Origin: Phoronis australis
Taxonomy: Eukaryota; Phoronida; Phoronidae
NCBI GenBank assembly: GCA_002633005.1
Contig: NMRA01000086.1
Span: 124,001-188,000 of the forward strand
Length of the DNA: 64,000 nt
Direction of reading: 5' to 3'
The translations under genes and the position numbers were made by a program. Below, one piece after another: positions 1-9,281 of this stretch; position 1 is the first letter of the stretch; each line of letters opens with the position of its first letter. Below the pieces are notes generated by a model. That model worked only from the letters and a program-made list of their open reading frames with translations, did no database searches and was not told the origin of the DNA.

Positions 1-2200
1 AACAAAAGAAAAACGAATGTGTACAAACCGGAGTAAAATGCACTGATCTTTTTACTGGCATGACTTGTCAATGATGGGATCTTGGCAGTTTCCTTGGGAA
101 TCTGTAAATGTCAATGATCAAACCTTAACAACACTAGAAATATACGACTCAAAAAGTAAGTGTATCATCAATTTTTTGCACTTAATTCCAGGAAATTGAG
201 AACATGGACATCCATCATCCATGAAAAGTTCAATGGGGAATTCATGACGAATTGAAACACATCTTAGGAATTTTCCTCTTATAGAAAAAAGCATGGTTCT
301 ATGAAAATTTGCAGTCAGAACACAAAAGTCACTGATGTAAGCAGTCCAGTTTCTGGTTTCTGAACATGGCTTAAATTTAAAATGTTGAAGTAAACTGTTC
401 AAACTGAACCGCTTCAAGTAAATGACATGTGATCCTTAAATTTCTTTTAATGATAGAAATTCATTGCTTTCATGAAAAGGGTAACTTTAAAACAAGTTTG
501 TGAGACATCATTTGATGACTTTCATTTTTAAATAGTAATTGGGAATGAAAGGCACTGAAGTCCTTTTTATGAAAGTGAACCGCTACTTAAACCATTTTGT
601 GAATTTCACTTTCTGGCTACTGTTTCTACCTAAAAGCGTGTCCTCTCACTGCAACACAGAAATTGATACGTTGATCTCAATTTCTACGAAATTGGATTGT
701 CGATTAACTCTTCAGTAATTCATTAACAAATTGCTTTACACAACAAGAGGAACAGCAATGTCTCAATACATGTTCATCTAAGTTTCTGATAACAGCAGTT
801 GACGATTTCATCATAAAACCCTGGACAGTCCAGAATATCTACCACTGAAATTTTCACCTAGCCTAACATCCGCATAAATGAGCTGTGGCCAAACCAGATG
901 CCGTGATATCCAGGCAATAGATGTCACAAAAGAAGTCACACATGTCTAACTAAATGTAAGAAAATAGATGCTTAAATATTTGTATAAGCCAACGTGGAAC
1001 ACTGCGTAAAGAGAAAACTAAATACTTAATTACTGGCAGCAAACACGAGTATTAGTTCTGCATTTTAAATGCCCAAAACAGGGCTTGGAATGACCCATGA
1101 CAAAAAAAGAGGAAATTTTTACCGTCTAACTACACATTTCAATCTAAACCATACCTCAACAGATGGAAACTAAACATTATTATCACAAGATGCCCTCTTA
1201 ATGTGTCGTGTTGGCAAAATGCACTTATCTTTAGCAGTACCTAACATCTATTTCAGCAACAACAATGAAGGCAATTGGATGCAACAAAAATATTTTTTAA
1301 AATTAAAAAAGATAATGATGAAAAATTTGCAGTACGAGTGGCAGGAGCTTATTCTTGATTTGCTGCAGGGAAACCTATAGGCCTAAAATTATTTTCAATT
1401 CTTATAATTAAGATATAAAATTACAAAAACAAAAAAATTGTAAATCGATCCAAAGATTATATGGAAAGCCTGAAATACATACACATTTAATTCCAAAAAA
1501 TTTAATCAAAACGCAAATGGAAAAAAGTCGAGACGGAAACCTGTGGCTCATACCCCAACTGCTAGCATGGAAAAATGAAAGTAAAAACACACTTTAAACT
1601 ATAGAATGCAACAACCACAATCCTCAGTTGGCCAAACTTTTCAGTTTCAAATAGTAATTACAGGAGTTAACTGTTCGTAAGCCACGCTGGTGTAGAAGAA
1701 AGTATGTGACATAAGAAATAACTACCAGGACACTGAAAATAGGCTGGCGGAATTTGTAAACAATGGCTTAGACCAATCAGATCATTCAGAATCTGTCACG
1801 TGATCACTTGTCTCGAACTGCAAAACTCGAGTCCCAAAATAGAACACGAAAATGTCAAAATAAATTGAAATACATAAACGGCAATTTAAAACACATTTGC
1901 AGTAACGAAAATAGCACTTTGTATCCCGTTTCGTCGGCACATAGAAAATCGCACTCAGAAGGTCAGGCCTAGCACTAGCAGCCAACGGCAACGGGCGTGC
2001 ATGTGGGATCAAACAAAAGAATTTCATACATCACTCACATGCCACGATTCCAATCCAACGAATAACCGGTTACAGTTGAATTTCGTTTCAGGAAGCGTTG
2101 TTATTTCTAGCGTTTCATCGTTTTCAGGCGGTCCTCCGATTCTAACTTAGACTAGTCCGAGGGGACTCGGCCAAGCACTCCGTAATTGTTCCTCTCTCAA
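1..2200. other. No supported gene
   Basis: AT-rich sequence with only short ORFs lacking recognisable domains on either strand. A somewhat GC-richer part at about 1900-2350 could be promoter-like, but nothing firm can be said. Confidence 0.4.
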
Positions 2201-2218
2201 AGTTTACAGAGCACAAAC

Positions 2219-2306
2219 CTTGACTTATGTTGTTTGTGGAGACATTGACCGTTTCTTTTATCCACTTTTTCCACGAAATATTCTGTCTACTCCACGCTCC
2301 ACGCAT
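2219..2306 (-). CDS. Possible first exon of an unrecognised gene running off to the left
   Basis: ATG opens a 29-codon stretch (MRGAWSRQNISWKKWIKET...) followed by a plausible donor (CAAG|GTTTGT). It lies just past the candidate poly(A) signal of the dsRBD gene on the same strand. No family is recognised and no second exon could be placed, so this is weak. Confidence 0.15.
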
Positions 2307-2348
2307 TTTTGACCGCAGAATCGCACTATTTGTCACCGCTATCCCAGG

Positions 2349-2459
2349 CACAAGCGCTTGAATTTATTTGTTCCTCGATTGCCGCTGATGTCACTCACTA
2401 CTAAGAAAACATGTTTCTTATGCATGGTTACAAGTCATCGGGAAATTCAAGCGCCTGTG
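2349..2459. repeat. Small inverted repeat (111 bp, 17-bp arms)
   Basis: CACAAGCGCTTGAATTT at the left pairs with the reverse complement of AAATTCAAGCGCCTGTG at the right, with one mismatch. It is probably a foldback element remnant. Confidence 0.5.
2363..2368 (-). terminator. Possible poly(A) signal for the dsRBD gene
   Basis: AATAAA on the minus strand, about 320 bp past the candidate stop codon. It lies at the edge of a small inverted repeat (2349-2459). Confidence 0.3.
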
Positions 2460-2688
2460 ATCTGCAAGTTCAATTTTCGTTCCTCCGAAACATAAAGAGC
2501 AGTTTCTGCTTTTCGAGTTGTCGGCAACGCCGCGGTGAGAAACCAATTTGCCGCGATAATTTTATGGCAAATACGATTTTTTCCGCAGAAATATAACGAA
2601 AATAAGTGGAGGGAATAAAAGAAAAAAGTGTAAATCAGCGTTTCTGTGGAAAATTCCAAGCCTTGCCAAAAAAGCAACCAAATATCTT

Positions 2689-2703
2689 TTAAATCTCAGA
2701 CAT
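2689..2703 (-). CDS. dsRBD gene, candidate terminal coding exon (MSEI stop)
   Basis: A strong acceptor (GTTTCTCTTTGTAG) follows a 155-bp intron and joins in phase 0 to four codons and TAA. If used, the protein ends without a third dsRBD. Alternative splicing to exons further left is possible, though none was recognised in 1-2688. Confidence 0.5.
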   Translation of the reverse strand: MSEI

Positions 2704-5700
2704 CTACAAAGAGAAACATGCTCTTTACTAACCACAATCGTTCTCAGAGCATTGCACATTATATAACCCAAAGTTCAAAAGTTGTACCAGTATGCTTTAT
2801 CTCCCTTGGATTGCAATTGTGTCAAAATACAGACATATATAATCAAGCTTGTGCTTACCGTCGGTATCCCATCATCCTCTGGTTCCTCTAGTTGACTAGC
2901 AAGGTCATTGTCCTGACTAGCCACAATCTGACGGACAGCTGCCAGCATCTTACTAGCCGCCTCCCGCTTGGCCACCCTCTTACTCTTGGCAGCACCTACA
3001 AACAATTTGTATCTCACTCAGTGCCCAGCAGACCCAAATGGTAAAACTCACCTATGTCAGACACCCACACGGCCCTAGATGCATAAATTTTTAGGCTGAA
3101 TATTGGCCCCATCTTCCAATGAAAAATATTCAAAAATCATGCGAAATTACCCTCAGGAGACCCAAACAGCCCAGTGATAACAAATTCTTCTCAAAGTTAG
3201 AATCACTCCTGCAAACTGGGTACTTGAGTCCTTACAGATGAGGGGTGGTGACAGGGGTTGAAATCAGCCATGATCAAGGGCAGAGGAATTTTCCTCTCGA
3301 CCAAAAAATTCCCCTCTAAGAAGGCACCGGCACCTTTCCCCTCGGGTATGTGAGACGGGCTCTGATGCATCAGTACAAAAAGCACATGATTTTAACAATT
3401 ATTCAGGTGCTAGTACCTGTAATTGGTGTACACGAGACTCACGTCATGAAACAAGTATTTTAAAATCGCAGTAGAGGAGCAAATTTGTGTTAAAAGGCTC
3501 ATAGTTTTCTGGGAACAGAAAATAAAAAAGACAATACAGTATGTCACATTACCTTAGTTGGTACGTATTTTCAAGTGTTTGAACTAGATTAACTAGTGAA
3601 AAGTCTTCAAATGGGACAAAGTTTCAAGATACGGTTGTTCAAGTTTGTGCACATCAAAGTTTGATCATACCACGCTCACTCTGATTAACTCCAACTAATG
3701 TGATTTTTACTGTACTTGATTACCTCTATCCACCAATAACAAACTCTCACAAAATTACAGCTCTTCAAATTTCCTGAATAACAGATATAGTTAGCCTAAC
3801 ACGTGCCTTGGATATGAAAAGAGCTTGGTTAATTTTCGCTTCCTTTGTGTGATAAGGAAATTTGTCAGTTCTTCAAAAACAGTAGTAGATTTGGGGCAAA
3901 GACAAAATCATACAAGCTTATTACCATGGAGACATATCACCCACCTGTCTCCTCCATCTTGCCTAGGGTGACCACGGCGATAAACTGGCGGGCATGGGGC
4001 GGTCCCTGTTCCGTGGGGAACTTGTAGATGGGCGGCCTCATAAGTCTCTTTTGAGTGAATTCTTGCAGTTCTCCGATCGGATTGCCAGGGATTCCGTCAT
4101 CGAATGGTGTCGCTGGCTGGCTAACAGGTCTGATGGGAGAAATAAAAATAACTATTCCTTATACAATAATGTTCATAATGCTTTATCTCACTTGACAGCT
4201 AATACTAGGATTAAGGACAAATAGAATCAGATCAATACAACATGTCATGAATCACCCATCTATATATTTCTAATTTATCTTTCCATGGATAGCGAGGTGA
4301 ATAAATACAATAATGGTTGATTTTTCAACAACTACCAAAAATAATGAATATTTCATTATTTCTTTATTAAATTAAAATGGTACAGAAGTATAGGTAATAT
4401 TAAGCAACAATTAATACTGATACTAATAGTGACCTGCACAGCACAGGTAGCATTGATACACTTTTCCAGTGTTCAGTCTATATTGCTACAAAACTATTTT
4501 CAAATACTAATTGATGTACGTGGGTCAACTATGCAGTACCTGGTCACCACAACACAACACAACACAACACAACACAACACAACACAACACAACACATTCA
4601 ACTTTTTGAAATTCTTTCCGACATTTAAATGCGTCAGCAGCAGTTACCGAAAATGGACAATTCCTTCAAAAAAATTAGTAAAGAAATGATCATGCAAGAA
4701 TAATAAAATGCTTAATGCGACTTACTTGTCCTGTTCAAGATTGACCTCGGGCATTTCACCATTGACAGCGCCCATCATTCGCAGTGCCATCGCTGCAGCT
4801 GCATGCCTGGCCTTCTTTTTGCTAGACCCTGAAAACAAATTGATTTGATCTCCACGAAAATTCACATTTAATCCAGTCATGTATAAGTCTGATTATAACT
4901 CAACCTTCCACAAGTTCCGCGGTACAGTTGTTCAAGTTCATGCACTCGGCCCATCACATAGTTTGGATTTCCCCTCACTTCTGTAAAATATCTCCATCCG
5001 CTTGGATCCAAATTACATACCTTTAACTGTACCTTGAACAAACCACCATGGTGATAAACACCAGACTTCTAACCAAGAAAGGGTGGAAAAATGAGAGTGC
5101 CAGTTACATCTTAAATAACACGTAACAACATAAGCAAAACACTGTTAGGAAAAGTACCTTTAGCATCACCATATGTACTATCAATACAATTATTATTATT
5201 ATTATTATTATTATTATTTTTATTAATATTACATTATCGAAATTATTACTACCATAAGCATTATAAACTTTTTTACATTTTATTTCTGTATCTACAGGAT
5301 CCGAGTGACCTGCTTACAAGGAATACATCTGCACCTATTATCATCTTCATTGTTACCCCACTTTCACTATCATTATAATTATCATAGTCACAACTATAAT
5401 CATTGTTATTGTTAGCACTATTATTACTACCACCACTATCATCATTATTGATAATTATAATACAATCTCACAAGTAGAATTCCAGTAATAACACTATTGT
5501 TTAGCATGTAAAGAACCATTGAGTACAAGATTCTGCTGAATGAACGCTTTTTAGAACTGAATTTCCAAGTGTCAAATAAATTTTTAGGAAACTGGAGAAA
5601 ATAGGGCGCCGTGCAATTGCTAACACAGTGTAAATGGGCTTTGGTTGAAATTTCAAACTTAATTCGAGTCAACACGTTGACAATGAAGAATATAGAGACT

Positions 5701-6577
5701 ATTGCATCAATCGTAATTCGACAGGTAAACAAAATTTCTTTAAAAAATAGAAAAAAAATTTAAGAATTCATTTTTCCTTGCAGACTTAGTAGACTGTTAT
5801 ACTGATAATGATTAACTGAAGTTATCTTCCAAGAAATTTAAAGTCAAGAAAGAGCAAGAATCCAATTCATCAGTTGGCGCATTTGGCAGTGACTGAGTAA
5901 GTCACCTAAAAGCAAATTTGGCAATAAAACAGATTGAAACTTGATTAAACATCTCACAACACTATGCAGGAAAGTTTGCCTCAATCACAGCTCCTTGGTT
6001 TCAAACTGCACCAGTGATCTAAAGGAATATCATAAATTGATATACAGCACCCTGTATAGTGTGCACTCCAAAAACAGACCTTTGCCTGTGCCAGTGAAGT
6101 TTCCAGCAACGACTTGGTACTTGAATATGGGTTCGTGTACAGCGCCCTCATTGGCAACTAGACTGTAGGTAGGAGTTATGGTTCTCTTTGTGCACAGTTC
6201 CTGAAGGAGACTGATGGCTGTCTTCCCACCGAATAGCGCGGTGGCTGTCTGCAAAAGATTAGACGACCATCACAACAACGCAATTCGACCGATAACACCT
6301 CATTACAGGCAGGAACAGTACCTTTGATTCAGTGTCCAATGTTCAACTGATCGACTCCAGAGCTAAAAAGACCAAATGTATATATGTCAAAAAAATGAAG
6401 CATGACAACAAAAATAAATAACGCAAAAGTATAATTTTTGACAACCAAAACATTTACGTCCAACCAAAACTCAGATTAATAACAAAAACTCAACCAAAAT
6501 TTAAGTCTTTAACACAAAAATAACAAAAAACAAAAGTGTAAAGATACGAGATAACGTACCTTTTGCTGATCTGACAT
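2689..6577 (-). CDS. TARBP2/PRKRA-like protein with two dsRNA-binding domains (6 coding exons, about 208 aa)
   Basis: Coding exons on the minus strand, in transcript order: 6560-6577, 6080-6248, 4726-4828, 3945-4129, 2859-2995, 2689-2703. All junctions are GT-AG and the frame stays open. The first dsRBD spans about residues 16-74 (starts KTAISLLQELCTKR, ends with the basic GSSKKKARHAAAAAMALRM helix). The second spans about residues 106-178 (starts NPIGELQEFTQKR, ends AAKSKRVAKREAASKMLAAV). Both carry the conserved GPxH-like loop and KKxAK helix that contact dsRNA. The family (TARBP2, PRKRA/PACT, Loquacious) partners Dicer or PKR in the cytoplasm, usually with a third, protein-binding dsRBD. 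None is visible here: the last exon supplies four codons (MSEI) and a stop. The start follows from ATG with six codons before a GTACGT donor. Which family member it is cannot be settled. Confidence 0.83.
2859..2995 (-). CDS. dsRBD gene, C-terminal helix of dsRBD2 plus acidic tail
   Basis: Acceptor TTGTAG, donor GTAAGC. It encodes the basic helix KSKRVAKREAASKMLAAV and an acidic tail (QLEEPEDDGIPT). It ends in phase 0. Confidence 0.87.
3945..4129 (-). CDS. dsRBD gene, linker and first part of dsRBD2
   Basis: Acceptor CTCCCATCAG, donor GTGGGTGA. It encodes a linker and the start of dsRBD2 (NPIGELQEFTQKRLMRPPIY, then EQGPPHARQF). Lineup with vertebrate TARBP2 dsRBD2 (NPVGALQEL..., ESGPAHRKEF) is direct. 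It ends in phase 1. Confidence 0.88.
4546..4596. repeat. (AACAC)n microsatellite
   Basis: About nine near-perfect 5-bp units in an intron of the dsRBD gene. Confidence 0.9.
4726..4828 (-). CDS. dsRBD gene, exon with C-terminal helix of dsRBD1
   Basis: Preceded by TTTGTTTTCAG and followed by GTAAGTC. It completes the SSKKKARHAAAAAMAL helix, then an acidic linker (GEMPEVNLEQDK). It ends in phase 2. Confidence 0.88.
5187..5220. repeat. (ATT)n microsatellite
   Basis: About ten ATT units, followed to about 5460 by degenerate ATT/ATC-rich sequence in the same dsRBD-gene intron. Confidence 0.85.
6080..6248 (-). CDS. dsRBD gene, exon with first part of dsRBD1
   Basis: The acceptor is TCTTTTGCAG and the donor GTCTGT. 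It encodes the N-terminal helix and beta sheet of dsRBD1 (TPTYSLVANEGAVHEPIFKY, then the GNFTGTGKG turn). It ends in phase 1, matching the next exon. Confidence 0.88.
6560..6577 (-). CDS. dsRBD gene, first coding exon (MSDQQK)
   Basis: Six codons from ATG end at a GTACGT donor in phase 0. The exon extends 5' as untranslated sequence to about 6592, where a CTTTCATTTCAG acceptor implies a further upstream leader exon that I could not place. Confidence 0.65.
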
Positions 6578-7249
6578 ATTATTCGTCTTAATCTGAAATG
6601 AAAGCAAAGCAAGTTAAAAACTGAAATCACAAATCAAGGAAAATCAACCAGATATTTGATTTGAGACCAGATGGAAATTGAGCAGCAACAGAAATCTTAG
6701 TTATGTATTAACAACAGCTGGTGTATAGTACTATATTCCACGCATACTTCTCAAAATGTTTTATGGAATCAGTGCTATAACTAAACACTATCTTAAACAC
6801 AAAGAGTACGAGATGCACGTTCTAAAAATAAGCGAGAAAAAAGCAAGACCACATAAAACCATGCGACAGGTGACCGTTTCCTAAGCTCAGGACCCGACTT
6901 GCCTATGGTACCAAACTGGCGTCCAATGGAAATGAACAGCAAAAGCAAATTCTAAAACGAGGAGTCCAGAACATTGGGAGAATTTCATTTCATCAGAATT
7001 TCAATGGCTTTTGGATGCATTACTCCCCTGCTCAGGAGGATGTGCTCTCATAAACTCGAAAATAAATTGTAACCCAGAAAAATTGACCTGGGTCATTGGT
7101 GAATTTTTGTTTACATCTTCGAAAACACCGGATGGTTTGCTAATTGTTACTTGGTTTGATTGTACAGTTTTGTACATCATACGATGGAGATTTACAAAAA
7201 TGCCAGGCTACTGCCTTCAGGAGACACCACGGGCAGCCAAATCTAAATT

Positions 7250-7815
7250 TTCGTGAATGATAACTTTTCCCCTGAACAAAACTTATTGTACTTCATTTTC
7301 TTTTATTACACTTCACATCCTAAGTCGAGTATTCCAGTCGAGGTTCTTATTCATTCCCTAACAATTCACGCACTCACTAGTAAGACCGAGCTTAAGAGTA
7401 GGAGACATGTCGCACTATGCTCGATTGTCTACCAGCAACGCCAGGATTTAAACCAGAGTCTCCCAAACGAGAGTCCTGAGCTAAAATCCTTGAACTACAC
7501 TGTCTCCTACTCTCCCAATTGGGAGAATGTCTTCCAAATAAGAAAAAATTCTACACATGGAAAGACATCACCCAATTGTGAGAAAATCTCCCAATTTGAG
7601 AGTTAACCTCTCTTTAAGTTTAATTGTTACTGAACTGGACCCGATTCAGTAACTGGTCGGCTAGGCTGAAAATACTTAGTTACAGACAGGTTACAACATA
7701 CGTGTCTAGGGTGGAATCATTAAATTATTCGACCGAATTCTCTTTTCATGATTTATTCCATCTCCAGTAACACTTCACACTCTAGGTCGAGTATTCTGAA
7801 GTGGGGTAATGTTAT
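7250..7815. repeat. Dispersed repeat debris with a tRNA-like core
   Basis: ACACTTCACAtcCTAaGTCGAGTATTC-type sequence occurs twice (about 7310 and 7770). Between them, on the minus strand (7435-7500), lies a tRNA-promoter-like pair: TTTAGCTCAGGACTC (A-box-like) and GGTTTAAATCC (B-box-like). This resembles a degraded tRNA-derived SINE. No complete cloverleaf can be drawn, so I do not call a tRNA gene. Confidence 0.3.
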
Positions 7816-8250
7816 GAAATTAGAAGTGCAATCGTGAGATGTGTGTATGTACAAGAGTGCTATGTGAGGGTACAGCGCAGTGTGTTTGTAATGATGTCAA
7901 ACACGAGAAGGGCTCTCTGGAAGTGATCCAGAGAGGCAGCACCAACCATGTGGGCTGGTAGCTTGATCCATGTAGACGAAGGAGTTTTGTAGGTATGCAG
8001 TGTGACACTGAGGTGTCATGAAGTACTTACAGTGGCATCTACATGTAGGGGTACTAATGGAGGGATACAAATAGGTAACGGGAATGGCAAAGGACAATTT
8101 TATAGAATATAGAAAGTTTGTAGATGTAGCGGCAGAGTTTGAGGGTTTGCCAATTTAACGATTCGATGATTTCCCTGACTGAGGAAGTATTGTGGTATCT
8201 ATTCAGGGTAAATCTCGCAGCTCATCGCTGCACAATTTCAATCATGCCTG

Positions 8251-8712
8251 TAGACAGTGACCACCATCTCTAGCTGACTAGAGGCAGTGTAACTCCTATA
8301 GGAGCTTCATACACCGGAAGCTTTTAAGCGAATTATGCCTCACACTGACTAAAACATCTAAGTCACATTTGTTATATACCTTTTGCGATAACTGGCCTTT
8401 TATACACTGCGTATGCCAAGGGATATGACGTCATACCACCTGCTGCGTGCAGTGTTGAAAATGGCGAGTTTCCAATTTTGAGAACTTTAGGAGGGACTGC
8501 TCGAAAAAAGCTTAATAACGTAAATAACGGGAATATTTCTTCGAGTTGGAAGGAATTAAACACATCGACAGCCTCCCGCTACGCGCAACAGTTATTTATA
8601 ACAACGTGACCTTGATGTTTTAGTCAGTGTGAGGCTTAATGTGCCGAAAAGCTTCCGTGTATGAAGCTCCTGTAGGAGCTACACCGTCTCTCGTCAGCTA
8701 AACAGTCACCAT
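8251..8712. mobile_element. Long-armed inverted-repeat element (MITE/foldback), copy 1
   Basis: The left arm (from about 8271: TAGCTGAC, GGAGCTTCATACAC, TATGCCTCACACTGACTAAA) is repeated in reverse complement at the right (8608-8700: TTTAGTCAGTGTGAGGC, GTATGAAGCTCC, GTCAGCTA). It has no coding capacity. It lies between the dsRBD gene and ERCC3, within 600 bp of the ERCC3 start. End positions are approximate. Confidence 0.8.
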
Positions 8713-9160
8713 CTATCTTGCCTTGTGAGTGCGAGCTTTTGTGTGAGGTGACCATACTGTTGAGCAGTACTCTAGGTTATTCCACAAGCAAAGATTTTGC
8801 AAGTTTTATATTATCTGTTGAATGCCTACGCAATGCATCGCCTATGTACGACACAGGCATAGGTCTACGGGCTTGTGCCTTGCTTCACCTGGCGAGTCGC
8901 GGTAAACGTGAACAAAAGAGAGAAACCGGCGAAAACGGCATCGGAATAATACCGATATTTGACAGCATGGTGCCTCAAATTTGATAGTATTGAATAATGG
9001 AATATTTAAACAACAGATGGCACCCGAAGGCGTAATAAAATAGCTCTAAATTACTTCAGAGATGTACAAAATCCTTGGCAATCCGGAATTCACTTCGCCC
9101 TTGAGAAACGGAAGTAATGTCTTTTAGTTAACAGTGCGCATGTTCAGTGTAAATTTAAAC

Positions 9161-9267
9161 ATGGCGGCGCCCTAGTTGAATTTCGTGCTGACATGACTTG
9201 TTTTTGTTATTTTCAAGCAGCACAGCCGCGACTCACTGAATTTTTCGGATATAATGGGAAAACGTGA
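9161..9267 (+). promoter_or_regulatory. ERCC3 5' leader: YY1-like element and two short upstream ORFs
   Basis: AAACATGGCGGCGCC resembles the YY1-type promoter-proximal element of housekeeping genes. Its ATG (9161) opens a four-codon ORF ending in TAG at 9175. A second upstream ATG (9193) opens a 24-codon ORF out of frame with ERCC3, stopping at 9267, beyond the ERCC3 ATG at 9254. Whether either is transcribed depends on the unknown start site. Confidence 0.4.
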
Positions 9268-9281
9268 TAGAAAAGAAAAAG
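9254..9281 (+). CDS. ERCC3: ERCC3 exon 1 (MGKRDRKEK)
   Basis: It matches the MGKRDR start of XPB. Ending at 9281 uses a GC donor (AAAAG|GCAATG) and joins in frame to 9466. Alternatively, a GT donor at 9287 with the acceptor AG at 9469-9470 also keeps frame, giving one residue's difference at the join. Confidence 0.8.

Noticed and set aside
7435-7500. A tRNA gene
   Set aside because: A and B boxes are too close and no acceptor stem pairs; treated as SINE-like debris.
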